From: Eutypella sp. D-1
Lineage: Eukaryota > Ascomycota > Sordariomycetes > Xylariales > Diatrypaceae
Reading direction: 5' to 3'
Length of the DNA: 64,000 nucleotides
Assembly (NCBI GenBank): GCA_023313575.1
Contig: JAJTTP010000011.1
Span: forward strand, 1 to 64,000
Shown here: one piece after another, positions 45,789 to 58,600 of the stretch
How positions within the stretch are numbered: position 1 is the first letter of the stretch
Layout of the letters: each line of letters opens with the position of its first letter
Program-made: the position numbers and the translations under genes
The notes under the pieces: generated by a model
Told to the model about the DNA's origin: nothing
The model's input: the letters and a program-made list of their open reading frames with translations, nothing else
The model's database searches: none

Positions 45789-46986
45789 TTGGACGGGGTG
45801 ATGATCGGTATACTAATGGGTTAACTGACTCTTTTGGGAATTGAGAGGGGCGGTGTGTCATGGACTCAGGTCGAGCGTTTTGGGTTTCGGTCTTGCTTCT
45901 GTTGCGCTGGTGGAAGTGAATTGCATTTTGTATGAACGAGGACGGGAATGAAAGAATAGGGAAGGGTAGGGTCAAGCACATGGGCCAGGATAGCATGGAC
46001 AGGGGGTTGGTAGGGGAGGGCCTTTTTTTTTTCTTTCCTTGTTACTCTCTCACTATGATGGGATGGATGGATCGATTGACATTGACAGGCATCTCGAATC
46101 AAAGGGTGCCTTGTTTGGTTTGTTCTGCTAGGTACGTAGGTAGCTGTGTGCTGGAGTATATCGAGTACGGCGTTTTCCATTGATTTGATGATGAACTCTG
46201 GGTTTCAATGCGGCAGGGCAGGGCAGGGCAGGGCAGGGCAAAGAGAGAGAGAGAGGGTTGGCGAGCTGGGGGGTTATTGGTGAGAAGAGGGTACGGGAGT
46301 TGTCAACTCAAGCGCTTTTATGTATTCTGGTTTCTGGACATTTGATGTCATTTCGCTTTCGGAAGACTCGAGTAGTAAAGATAACACCTCATCGGTATGT
46401 ACATGTATCCTACGTATCAACCTGCTTTACTTGCCTTCCTGTAGATGCCTGCCTGCCTGCATGTTTAGTTTGGTTCTCGGCGGCGGTGTTGGATTCGGTG
46501 GTTGTTATTTTTAGGGGGTATCAAGTATGAATTGACGCCTCGGAGATCTATCCAGGCCACGATGGTTACATCCTAGACGTTGCAACTTAGGTGTGTTTTT
46601 TTGCCGGCGCACCAACTCCCAGACATCACTGAGTGCTACGCTTTTATCTATTCTTCTTTTTCCTTGTAAGGACCGCCGTGTGGTTAAGGAGGGCATATTC
46701 TATGTGTTCCTCTTTATTTTGTGCAGCCGCTTTTTATTTCAGGTGTAAACGCGTCCTCCGCGAATGCATCTGAGGCAGAGTAGAATACTCTTGTAGTAGC
46801 AGCATTATGTTACGGTTCGCACGATGCATTGGGAAGGCAACAGGTGAGATAAGTAAGGCCAGTTAACTACTGTTCTCGTAGTTTCAAACAACAACGTCGA
46901 ATAAATTTCCCTTTTTTTCCCCCTTCTTTCGTCACATCACATTATATACAGGTTCGCAACCACAGCGAGAATGAATCAGTGTACCA
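45789..46986. other. Convergent intergenic region before the NDUFS3 gene
   Basis: These are the 3' regions of two convergent genes. The interval contains a GGGCA repeat (46213-46240) followed by GAGAGA. No gene is supported. Confidence 0.6.
46213..46240. repeat. (GGGCA)n pentanucleotide repeat
   Basis: Five tandem CAGGG/GGGCA units, G-rich on the plus strand. Confidence 0.9.
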
Positions 46987-48015
46987 CTACTTCTTGGGCT
47001 CCTCCTTGGGCTCCTCGGGCTTCGGGGTGGGAAGCTTGAAGGAGTCGGGCTTGCGGTCGAGGCCGGGGCCGACGGGCTCCCAGGCGGTAGAGCCGCCCTC
47101 GAAGTTGCGGAAGGCCTGGGTGAGCTCGAGGGGCTCGAGGACGATACGCTTCTTCTCCTCGTCGTAGCGGATCTCGGTGTAGCCGGTGAGGGGGAAGTCC
47201 TTGCGCAGGGGGTGGCCGTCGAAGCCGTAGTCGGTCATGATGCGGCGCAGGTCCGGGTGGTCGATGAAGAAGACGCCGAACATGTCGTAGACCTCGCGCT
47301 CGAACCAGTTGGCGCCCTCGTACAGCGGCACGATGCTCGGCACGGGCGACGCCTCGTCCGCGTACGTCTTCACCCGGATCCGCGCGTTGTGCCGCACGCT
47401 CAGCACGTTGTACACGACCTCGAACCGCTGGTCCTTGGTGGGGAAGTCGACGGCGGTGATGGAACTGACTTGGGTGAACTCGGCGTTGGTGTTGTCTTTT
47501 TGTTGTAGATAAGGGGGGGAGGGGGGTGGAAGTCAGTAAAAACATTGTTTCCCTATATATATATATCAAGAGGGTATATAATATACTAAAGGGGCCAAGG
47601 GGCGCTTACACTTCAGAAAGGAGAAAACGGGTATGACACCGGAGGGAGGGATGTAGATAGTGAGCTCGTCTTTCCAGACGGAGAACTGCTGGATATACTT
47701 GGGCAGGCAACCCATCAGCCAGGAGCCGTATCGGTGCAGGTCGTCGGCCTTGGTCTGGTACTTGTCGGCGGGGTTGACGATGGGGACCTTGAGCTCCTTG
47801 GGGTAGTCCCGAGGCGCTTGCCGCAGGTTGGGGCTGTCCTTGGGTATGGCGACGGCCCGGCTGGTGGTGGTTGAGAAGCAGCGGGCCATCTTCATATTCA
47901 TCTCGTTGCCGCTTATACTGTGGTGACTGCTACTGTTTCCGCGGCACTGGACTGAGGGCTTGGCCGGTCGCAGGGCCGAAGCCAGTGCTCTATTCCGGCA
48001 GAGCTTGGACGCCAT
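46987..48015 (-). CDS. NDUFS3: NADH:ubiquinone oxidoreductase 30-kDa subunit (NDUFS3/NUO-30.4)
   Basis: Exons complement(join(46987..47495,47610..48015)) give 304 aa. This peripheral-arm subunit of complex I (bacterial NuoC) helps form the quinone-binding cavity next to the 49-kDa subunit. Residues 1-55 are a mitochondrial presequence (Arg/Ser-rich, [12 protein letters not shown]). The mature part includes [44 protein letters not shown]. After a 114-nt intron come [31 protein letters not shown] and [20 protein letters not shown]. The family signature is [28 protein letters not shown], continuing [16 protein letters not shown]. The C-terminus is Pro/Lys/Glu-rich. The splice join is phase 1; the acceptor (AAAAAG) is weak, but a CTGAC branch and C/T tract lie upstream and the joined peptide fits the family. 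Confidence 0.93.
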
Positions 48016-49972
48016 TGTCGGTTGCGATGTTATGTATGTATGATATGACCGCTGGCCGGGCCAATTGACTGGGATTGGTGTTTCAAAGTTTGGGGGTCAA
48101 GTTTGGGGTCCGGCCGTCGTCGGCGTTGTTCGGAGGAGTTGGAGGAGTAGGAGTCGAGCGGGCAAGTTGGTTGATTATGAGGGCGATTTTAGCGATGATA
48201 GCGGCAGAGCAGCCCTTCTGGAAGTTGAGATAATTGAGGTAGGAGGTAAGTGTGCTAAGCTCCATTAGGTAAGGTACATCCATGATTTGGTCCCTCGCGG
48301 CAACCAATAAGCGCTGATGCGTTGTAAACGGTGTTGTATCTAAGTACCCTCGATAACTTCTATAACTTTACATAAGCTGACGTCTTTGGATTATCAATAG
48401 TCCGTCGCCACCAGGCACCACGTTCAATCCAATTGCCTCCTCCACCCTGCCACCTGCTGCTCAGGTGCACCCGTGAACCTAATAAACTACCTAAGTACAA
48501 CCCCGAAGGCCCGGGTCTACCTAGGTAGTTGGAGCAGTAACTTCTTCTATACATGTTATTAGTTATTTGTAGTGGATGTCAATAATCTGATTGTTTAGGA
48601 AGCCCCACCCCATGTCGTATCTTATCTACAAGTAGCACGTTATATCCATACAAATCAAAGCAAATGTGAACTTAGAAGTTGTGCCCGAGTGCGACATCCC
48701 TCCAACTTTCTGTCTGACGGGGAAGGTGGAAATTTGGTATATGTGGTTATATGATTCGTTGCAACGGAACAATGGACAGGAGGTTTGTCAGTGTATGAAG
48801 ACTATCTGGTCATAATAGGTATTCAACTCCGAGGCAGGATTATGGAACCATAGTTCCAAGTTGTTATTGATATACCTACCTAGGTACCTAAGTACTTAGG
48901 TAGTGTATATAAGTACGATGTACCTGCCTGATAAACGCATAGGTAGGTACGTTCCAGCTTTTAGGAAAGGTTGAAGCTAAACCATAAAAAACCATTTAGT
49001 ATGCTTTTTGCCTCTGTAGATGCTTCCAGGTTAACTAAGTATGCACCTAAGTACGGATAAAGTTGTAGGCAGGTGGCAGGTGCAGGTGCCCTCTGCTAAC
49101 CAGCGGTATGTATATAGATAGCACTAACGTAAGTACCTAAACACTACCTAAAGTACAACTCACCTCCAGGGCTCTTCTAAGGTTTTTTTTTTTTTGCACA
49201 TTTGGGCACGTTAAAGTGGTTAAAGGGTCAGAAACCTTCGTGAACTACAACACATTTTCCCATCTACCTACCTACTTAGTACCATATGATTTTTCTCCCC
49301 TTCCTACATATTATTAACCTCACACAACACAACACCACTACTTTTTTTTATAGCCCGTATTGGCGCAAACCCCTTCTCTTCCTTTTTTTTTTTTTTGTTA
49401 ATTAACTCATTGTTCTCTAGAAACTGAATCATTTCAGTCTCAGAAACCAGAACTTCTACATCTGTATCTCAGGTGCCAGTGGTCATTGCCCATTGCATGA
49501 TTTCCCTCCCTAATCAATCCTAGACCTGGGGGAAGGCAGAAAAAAGAATCAGAGGATTCCTCACTATCTACATCAACCCGTCCGCTACTGGTTGTGTGCC
49601 TTGCCTTACACCTCCCTCTACCTACCAACCTCTACCTCTACCTATTCAGGTTGTTACATAAGTTAATCTGGGCATCTACTTCGTACTCCCCTACGATACG
49701 ATACCTTTAAAAGGTCTATTTCACGCGCGCCCGCTTCGTAGTGTAACGACTCCGTACCACCTTGGCCACCTTCACTTCACCACCTTAAAAAAAAAAGGAA
49801 CGAAGACGAAGAAAAAAAAACATCTCGTCATCACATAAATAATTCTCGCGTCGACCTCAACCCTTCACCCACCTAGGCCAACGTCCTTATAACGACCAAT
49901 CTCAATCGTATCTTATCCCTCTCGCACCTCCCAACCGACTTTGCCAGGTGGTTACTTAAGTAACTAAACAAA
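48016..49972. other. Divergent intergenic region before NOT4
   Basis: This promoter region serves NDUFS3 (-) and NOT4 (+). It holds the densest CCTAGGTA cluster (48,875-48,910), including a perfect palindrome. The right part (49,150-49,970) is a C/T-rich leader with poly-T and poly-A runs. No gene is supported. Confidence 0.55.
48885..48902. repeat. Perfect 18-bp palindrome of the CCTAGG family
   Basis: TACCTAAGTACTTAGGTA is its own reverse complement and directly follows an overlapping TACCTAGGTACC palindromic stretch (48,877-48,888). Confidence 0.9.
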
Positions 49973-52900
49973 ATGGCGCCTCAAGATACCTTCATTGATG
50001 ATGAGGATGATACTTGGTATGTCCATCCCGACAATTTACCCCTAAATGTCTGACTTGATCATACCACTGACAACTTGTTTTTCTTCTAAACAGCCCTCTC
50101 TGCATTGAGGAGTTTGACCTTTCCGACAGAAACTTCAGACCGTGTCCCTGCGGGTACCAGGTATGCTCGACCTCGACCCCTCCTCATCAACATCACTCTT
50201 TTCTCCCTTCCTCCTTTTACGCTATCAACTCCCCTTGATTCTCTTCACTGACACCTTCTATCTGTTTAGATTTGCCAGTTCTGCTTCAACAACCTTAAGA
50301 ACAATCTTAATGGCTTGTGCCCCGCATGTCGGCGGCCATATGACGAAAAGACGATAGAATGGAAAGTGGTAACTCCAGAAGAGTACGTCCGATATATAGC
50401 TCCTTACATCTCATCTCTGAAACTTTTGTTTGCTAACGCCATCATAGGGAGGCCGAGTTCAGAGCCAATATCCAGAAGAACCAGAAGAAGCGTGCCACCG
50501 AACAACGCCAGAAGGAAGCCCAGAAGCGCGAGGCCGAGAAGGAGAACCGGAAAAACCTCGTCGGTGTCCGTGTTGTCCAGAAGAACTTAGTCTACGTGAC
50601 TGGTTTAACTCCGACCGTACGAGAAGACGAACTACTCAGGACGCTTAGAAAACCTGAATTTTTTGGTCAGTATGGTAATATCCAGAAAATCTCCATTAGC
50701 AACCGCAAGTCTTCAGATGGTCAGGCCCAGTCTCTTGGCATTTATGTCACTTTCGAAAAGAAGGAAGATGCTGCGCGGTGTATTCAGGCCGTCAACGGTT
50801 CACATAATGGCGATCGAGTTCTGAGAGCCCAGCTGGGCACTACCAAGTATTGCTCAGCTTGGCTGAGGCACGAGCCATGCGTCAACCGCCAATGCATGTT
50901 CCTCCACGAGTTAGGCGACGAGGAAGACAGCTATAGTCGACAAGACCTCTCGTCTCTGAATAGTGTCCACACCCAACGTCCTATCTCTAATGCTGCCTCG
51001 TCATCCCGCTCAGCATCGCGACAGCAAGTCTCAGCTCCTCATCCTCCGCCACCTGCATCGCACGCCATGGCGCGCACATCAAGCAAAGATGGTTCGGATA
51101 TTGGTGATGGGCCAGCTTTACCAGCTTCTGCAAACTGGGCCCGCACCACGCAGCAACGAAGTAGGCGGGGAAGTCATGCTACCAGCGGTGCAGCATCAAG
51201 TCCTGCTATTTCGACGTCTCTGCCTGTCACAGCGGAATCTCCTAGGGCAGCCGGGGAGGCCCCACCGATACAGGAAACGAGCGCTCCGGCTGCTCCGACC
51301 GCTCCGACCGCCCCAACGAGTCGCAAAGCCGAGAAACAGCCTGCTGTTGATGCGACCGCTAAATCCAACACGCCGGCTGCCAAGAGCTCTGCGCGCAAGA
51401 CCGATGTGCTGGATTTCAGTGCAATACTCAAAATCCTGGCCGCCTGTCCCGCTAGCGCTTTTGCACCGCCAAAAGATACCACCTTCAACTATCCTCCGTT
51501 GTTCGATATCAACGGAGGCGAGAGGAGACGTATCCTTCGCGAGGAGGAGGAAGCTCGTTTGGGTGACGTTACCGAAGAAGTCCAGCCGGACAATGCCGAG
51601 CCCACCGACGACGAGCCTGGAAGCGGCAGCCTTGCGCTAGGTGGCGAGCCAGAAGAGAGAGAACAAGGTCGCAGCGGAAGTGCTTTCGATCAAAGACGGG
51701 GCCATGCACAGCCCCCGATTCAGCGGGCTAATGCTGACGGCCCATTTGGCCCAAGTCTGTCTGCGTTTGGCAGCGGTTCCGCGGCCACTCCGGTCGGTGG
51801 TCGCACGATGACGCCTCAACAAGCTTTCGTCGTCAGGCCCCAAGGCAGTTTCGTTGACCAGATGCCCCCGGGTCTTCCGGCACAGCAGTCATCGCTCTTT
51901 CAAGGCCAGGGCCATGGCCGCCACGGGTCCAGATTCAACTTCGGTGCTAATGACACCTCGAGTTCAACCAACGTTAAGATCGCTGCGGACCCTAGGATCC
52001 TAGCTCAGCAGACATCCATGATGCCTACTTCGTATCGTTCACAACCGGGCGGCCCTTTTTATACGGGCGGAGGTTCAATGCCGGGACCCCCACCAGGCTT
52101 GAAGCCCTCGGGTACACCACCCGTAGGCGGTAGTATGTTTGGACAGGGCCATGGCTTTGGCGGATCAGCTTTTGGTAGTAAGGATAACTCGAACGAGTTG
52201 CTACAGTCTCTGATTCGGGGTCGTGGTGCGGGCAATGGTCAGGCACAAGATGCGGGAAAGCGTGAGTACCTATCTTTTTCTAATCAGTATCCGTCTTCCT
52301 CCACATCCTCTACCCCTGCTCCTGCTTCAGGCCTCATGGCAACGCTCTACGGTACCCAGCCTGGAGCTTTCCAAGACTTCGGCTTAAAGCAGAAGAAGAA
52401 GGGGAAGAAGCACAGACACGCTAACACTTCCTCCTCTGGGGGGAGTGGCTTAGTAGATCTTGCGGACCCGAGTATCGTGCACGCGGGAGGATTGCGGCAC
52501 CAGCAACAGGGCAACAACGCCGGAGTGGGCCAGGGTCTGTTTGGCGGTCAGAGCCAAGGTGGGTACAATCCCAACATGATGTATGGCAGCGGCGGCTATG
52601 GCAGATGGGGCTCTTGAATGCGTGGGAGGAATTGAGATGATGCGTCGCGTTTTGTTTTTCTCTTTTCCTTTTCTTCTGGTGGGGCTCGTGTGTATTCGCA
52701 AGGGCGTGTGTTTTGGGCGTTTTAGGGGACCGAGGTCAGGTCTGGGAAATAATCGGATTGATCCGAGGCATTGTTTTGAGCGAGCATTACGGAGACACGA
52801 GCCCCGGGATGGATGGATGGTGGCATTCGGCGTCCATTTGCTCTTGGAAACGACGCGGCTTCTCCGAAAGGACTTGGTCTTGACGAGCTGCGGACTGCAT

Positions 52901-55663
52901 CGCTGGTACTTTGTGTTTCTCTCACGCATTCGGTCAATGGGTCATTTCAGGCAAGCCATCGTCGTCTTCCACACAGATTCATGTACGTTAACAACACAGA
53001 TCGCGCCCGGAACAGAGATACGGGTCAATATAGCATATACCCATTTCTTCTATCAAGATGCCGCCTCATGTAACCTCACGGAAGACGACGATGGAAGTCT
53101 GTATCTCGTGACGCCTGCCTGCTCCATCTTCAGAAATTTGTAGACGGTCTTTCTAAGGTTAATGTGGCTAACGTAAATTTTTCTAGACGACGACTTGATA
53201 CCACTTGACGAAGCCTCGACATCGGTTGATGCTCTAGTAGCCGACACCGACGATGACACGCCGTCTCTCGACGCCCAAATACCGTTACTCCCGAGTGGTA
53301 TGCTGACACCTTCAGTGCCACCGGGGCTTGGTCTTAGCCATGCACACCCTGCACCTATAGGTGAGGGCAGATCGACACCCGGCCCTCAAATTGGAGCTGT
53401 TACCCCATCAAAATCACCTGCTATTCCCTTCTCGCCTGCAATCCCTCGGCCGGTGACGCCTTTAGTGCCAAAATCTGCCACAAAATCAAAGGCTTCTGCG
53501 TCAAAGAATGAATCATCCCCAGCATCAACTGATGCCAAGAAGAGTATCGTAGAGCTCGCGGCAAAGAGTGGTCTGAGCAAGGATATCGCGTCACAGTCCT
53601 CGAAGACTTCTAAGGGAAAGCGGGTTCTGCAGGACGAGGATTTCCCGGCTCTAGATTCTTCCAAGCCTGGTTCGACTCCAAAGGTCACGCCAGCTGTGCC
53701 ATCAAAACCGAGCCAGCCTGCAAAGACTCCGAAGGACAAAAAAGCAACCGGCAAGACCGCGAACAAAAGTTCAACCGAGAAGAATGTGTCTAAGAACGAG
53801 AAACGGCCAGTGCCAGGAACCCTTGATATCGAGGCGGCTACGAAGACATTACCCCAGAGAAATGTTCCACAGGTTGCAAACGGACCCGAGAAATCATCTG
53901 AGCCTGGGAGCTCGAGCGCAGCGCAACCGGCAAAGTCCCAGTTGACCTCTGCTGCGCCTACTCCTACTCCTACCACGGCGTCTGTATCATCGCCCGTGGC
54001 GAGAGCCGCGCCTAAGACTCTACGGCTCGTACAAACGCCTCGTACAGAGACGCCCCCAGTGACCATCCCCCCTTCTGTCACTGCCTCGATTCGATCAGCC
54101 GGCATCGTGTCCTCGACTCATCGTCCTGCTACACCCGTAAGCGAGATCATCTCGGATAGCGCGTCCATAGTGAGCGCGTCCATTTCTGCTTCTCGGACCA
54201 GTTCCCCACCTCCTTCTTCCAAGGTCGGTTCGGCCTCTGTGCGCGCAACTACCAAGAGCCAACAACGCAAGCAACGTAAAGAGGCGACGAAGGAGGCTGC
54301 TGCGCAACTCGCAGAGACGAAGTCTGCCGACCAAGAAGTTGAGGTCGCGCCCATTGTGGGCAGGAAGAAGAAGCAAAAGAAGGAAAAGAAATCGAACAAT
54401 GTTGCCACTGCCGCGTCCAGTCGTCCAGAGACTCCCCAGACACCTGGAAAGGATGTTCCTGCGGTACAGGCCCGTGGATCCAAGCAATCTGGTGAGGTTT
54501 CGGAGACAAAAGAGACCAACGCATCGTCTAGTAACGGCGGAAACGGCAACTCTACCAAGCCAAAGGAAGATAAGAGTCGGGAGGTCCAGAGCACACCCAG
54601 GAGTCCTGCTCAGATTGATACTTCGATCAGACTGAACGAGTCCACCAAGACCACGGTTCTTACTCCCGACTACGTCAGCCACACCCCCGAAGTTAAACAG
54701 GAACAGCCCGTAGATGAGGATCTCGGCGATATCCCCAACATCACAGATGTACTGCATACACTAATTGAGGAAGGCACTCTTCCCGACCCCGACAAGATCC
54801 GTTTCTTCAAGTCTCCTCCAGGCTACGTCCAGAGAATGGATCATCACCATAACTCCACCGTCTCTCTCCCGCCGACTCTCAAGACCATCGTCACCAAGGA
54901 AGATGAGGAGCAATTGAACGCATTCAAACCGGTGCGCAAGACGGTACATGGCCAGTCGGTACTCCTTACCCCCAACGGCGATTGCCTCCTCAACTTGAGC
55001 CAAGAGGAAGAAGATACTTTCCTCGAACTTCAGGACAAACTCAGAGCGGACAGCGCACACCCCACAGCCTTTTCCGCGCCACGCTATGCACCCGCAGCCG
55101 GATTCAGCCTTGTTAAGAACCGGGCTGTCCCGAACGGCACCCCGTCTTTCTTCCCGTCTGGTCCGGACAACTATCCCAGCGACCCGGTCGGCAAGATGCA
55201 TCGTGAGGAGGCCATCAGCTGCATCAACCAGCACGTTCTGCCGACGTTGAACCTCGGCAGTTATCAGTCGATGGGCACCAACGCGAACTTCACCAAAAAC
55301 GTCAACCTCCAGCAGTTGGCGCCGTGGATCTGGCCCGCGCATGAGACGGCCGCAGACGGCAGGATGTTCGGTGGCCGTGCAGGCGACGAGTATGGCGGCG
55401 GTGGCATGCCGGTGAGCGTCGGCTCTGCGGCCGCCGACCCCATTCCCGTAGACAGCGCGTACGGCAGCTACGATAGCGCGGCCGATGGCACGGTCCCCGG
55501 AGCACCGGGATCGGGGCCCTCGCCGGCGATCGGCAGCACGCCGCTCATGAGCGTCGAGGACTCGGAGACGGTGCTGGCGCAGGCTAAGAAACAGCACGAG
55601 GCCATCGACAAGAAGTTCCGCCAGCTCCAGGCTAAGAACCGCCGCCTCCTCGACATCCATTGA
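49973..55663 (+). CDS. NOT4: CCR4-NOT E3 ubiquitin ligase Not4 (long model)
   Basis: The long model join(49973..50016,50094..50160,50270..50382,50448..52558,53187..55663) gives 1,603 aa. A short form reading through to TGA at 52617 gives 797 aa. Not4 is the RING ligase of the CCR4-NOT mRNA-decay and translation-quality complex. The C4C4 RING has Cys 15, 18, 32, 34, 39, 42, 54 and 57 (CPLCIEEF, RPCPCGYQICQFC, LCPACRRPYDE). The RRM covers about 118-205 (NLVYVTGLTP, GIYVTFEKKEDAARC). A CCCH finger has C210, C219, C224 and H228 (YCSAWLRHEPCVNRQCMFLHE). Disordered Pro/Ser regions follow. The downstream 2.5-kb exon contains IPLDEASTSVDAL, VLQDEDFPALD, ATTKSQQRKQRKEA, GRKKKQKKEKK, LLTPNGDCLLNLSQEEE and KMHREEAISCINQHVLPTLN. 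I recall these as C-terminal parts of long fungal Not4 proteins. That exon has no ATG near its start and joins phase-correct to CAAG/GTGGGT at 52558. Confidence 0.88.
52559..53186 (+). other. NOT4 optional 628-nt intron containing an alternative C-terminus
   Basis: Donor GTGGGT at 52559 and acceptor TTTTTCTAG at 53186. The segment is ten times longer than most introns here. Its first 59 nt stay open and encode a Gly/Tyr-rich end (GGYNPNMMYGSGGYGRWGS) before the stop at 52617; the rest has stops in all frames. Retention or splicing would switch the Not4 C-terminus. Confidence 0.55.
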
Positions 55664-58600
55664 CTGGCCGAAGGAAGAGGAGGTAGAGGTGGAGCAAGGG
55701 GGATGGCAAGGGGAAGAGTGTCCGGTATGCTGGCGACGGCGGCGGCGGCGAGCCCCGCCCTCTACGCCGGCTACCTCCCTGTCGTCTTCGCCTGGGCCCT
55801 GGTCGCCGCCCTCGCCCTGGCTGCTTCTGCCGTTCGCGCCCTCCTGGGCTTCGCTGCCTCCGTCGTCGACGTCCTGAGTGACGGTTTTGGTGTCGCTGTG
55901 GGCGCTGCTGCTTGAATTTTACCGCGTTCCCCATTGATTTTTTTGATTTTTTTCCCTTCGCATGGCGGCAGCAGATGCCGTTTATACCACGAATCATTCT
56001 ACCCATTTCAGCAAGGCGGACAGATTAGCCCACCATGAACATTTTGTCTGGTGGGGGTGGGGTTGTGTGGGTGTGGTGGAGGTCCACGGACGACTTTTCA
56101 GTCTTTATAACACTTCATAGCACTTTCTGAGTAGATTGTGTTTATTCTGTATACTATCATACTGCTTGTATCAGCACCTCTTGTATACTACTAACTACTA
56201 GGTAGTGTATAGGTGCAGACGGGTGAAAAGGGACGGGGGCTAGACAGGGACGGAAAGTCTCGACCATGGATCAAGAGCTGAACCCCCGGACGTGTGTACA
56301 TATGAGATTAGAGCATGCTTTGTATGGTATATACAAATATCAGGAATACAACTTTGCTCCTCGATTTGCGTTTTCTGCAACACCTAATCTTTGACCTCTT
56401 TCATGCCACAGATCCCTGTGCCGTGCCGCCGTTCTCAATGCACATAGATAGCACTGGCTCTATCATGGACAGATGCAGCAGAATTTAGGCTTCTACCTAC
56501 TGCTTACTGTGTCTGCAGAAGCCAGTTGTGAGTCAGTAATGTGTGCTTGTTTGTCTGTCTGGCTTTAACGATCGCGAGGAAGTGAGACAAATGTATCGTG
56601 TGTTGGCTACGGCGTGAATATTGGGGATGAGGGCTACCCACCGCCGAAACTTTGCAGCTCACCGAGCTCTCATTTATACGCTACTGGTGCACCTGTTGCT
56701 ACTTGCATCTCGAGGTCACCGAGCTCCGTGGTTGGGTCCGGCGAAGACCTAAGACAACCGCTGCCGCATGATAGGCGGAAGTAGCCAGAGTAATCGTATC
56801 GGAATACCGACTGATTCTATATATCTGGAATTCAGTGCCCTTTCTACATAATTGGTGGATAGTCGGGCGAGAAAAGCAAGCCGCCGGGAACGTTGTTAAT
56901 CGGATACAGACAGACGTGCTCTCCATGCACTCGTCCTGTGGCTTGCTCCCGATACGCCGTATTGGGACTCGTGTCGTCATCAAAGGGGACGCAGAGATCA
57001 CCAGGGTCCCCTCCATCGGGAGAAACCTTCACCAGCTAGGCAGATGGAACATCGCCTTTTTTGAATATTACTGATTTCTAATCGGTACGTAGACAAAAGT
57101 CGTGGATACAAGAAATGGAGGTCTTAGAGTCGAGACACATGGCAAAGGATTCATTCCACATCTCGTGTCCACGGCCTAGGTTGCTAGGCTGTGGCGCCAG
57201 CCAGAAGCTTGACATAATGGCGTTTTTTTTCTTCTTCAACCCTCAGAGCATTCGAATAGTTGATATCTTGACCATCGGGGCGTGCGCTCCTCGCTAGGGC
57301 TGTGAGGAGTATCGAAGCGGATCTCGGAGTTAGAGCATAGGCTATCAGCCCTTTTGCACCTCTCTTCCTCCATCGGTGTCTCGAGGGCCTCTTCACGTCT
57401 GTGGGCGCTTTTCTAACTAGAAATTCTACATACATACGCATGCATCGGGAACTTTATGGGGAAATTCGATGGGAAATTTCACATCTCGATCGAGAAGAGA
57501 CACAAAAAAAACCTCGGTCACAACACACTCGTCCTCAGACCGGTCGGCGAGACACAGATTTCACATGACTGAAATCCTCGGTGAGGTGAGTAAGACATGA
57601 GTGGACATGCAGGCAGGTTGGCATGGCCTTGCATGGCATAGATGCTCTCCGATGTAGGTACGAGACACGTGGGGCCTTTGTTGCTTTTTTTCCTTGCACA
57701 TAGCCTGGTAAGGGCCAAAGGACTGTGCCTACGTAGGTGCCACGGTCCAGGTCCAGCCTGCCAGCTCGCTAGATGTTTTAGATGTTTCTTTCGAGATCTA
57801 AGTCAAGGGCAACGGTGAATCCTCTCGAGATCTGGCAGATCTTCATCCCCCCCGGGAATTGTGGTACCAAGCCAAGTCAGCAAGCAGAAGCAAGCGTCTT
57901 TTTATTATTTTCATTTTTATACTTTGTTCCCCGACATAGCCTCTAAGATACGGCGACCGGCCGCCTGCAGACTGATGCAGATGTTTTTGGCGGCGATGCT
58001 TTCGATCTAGGGAGAAGAACCAGATCGCCCCGCCCTTATTTCGCGATCGCGGGCCGAAAACAGCCAGAGTTCTTTTCACCGTGCCTTACTGTGGGCGCCC
58101 GCGCAAACCTTACCCTTCTCGAGTGTGCCTATGCTATCTATATGCGGGACACGTGGGAAAACTAGGCAACCTGGCATCTAGGCACAAAGGACCTCTCAGG
58201 CAGATCTGACTAGTATGCTACATAAGGTAGATAAGTCATCAGTAATGTATTATTCACCATGCCGATCGATATAACCGAGCAAGCCTTGGCCGCCGCCCTC
58301 TCGGCCTGGGCAAGCAAGCAAGGAAGGGGCTTCCGTATGGTTTACAATCTGGGGAAACAGTTCGCCGTGGGTGCTGCCGGAAAAAAATTCCGATTCGATG
58401 ATGGGCATCGGGTACGAATAGAATGGCGGAATAGATAGGGAATCGGGCTGGGATGGACAGTTGAAATACTGTACGACCAACATAGGTGTTTGAGTGGGTG
58501 TGTAGATTTGATATCCACAGGCTGGCTCCTCCCAAGAATGGTTAAGCCGGGCCCCTAAAGACTTTATCGTGTCTTTGAGTTTGCGTCTAGGAGTAGTTTA

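Noticed and set aside
55703..55915. 70-codon hydrophobic plus-strand frame just after NOT4
   Set aside because: Lies within 40 nt of the NOT4 stop, probably in its 3' UTR; Ala/Val-rich composition follows from GC-rich sequence. No independent promoter is seen.
56844..57032. Minus-strand 62-codon frame with protein-like composition
   Set aside because: No ATG at the start, no flanking exons and no recognised family; insufficient for a gene call.
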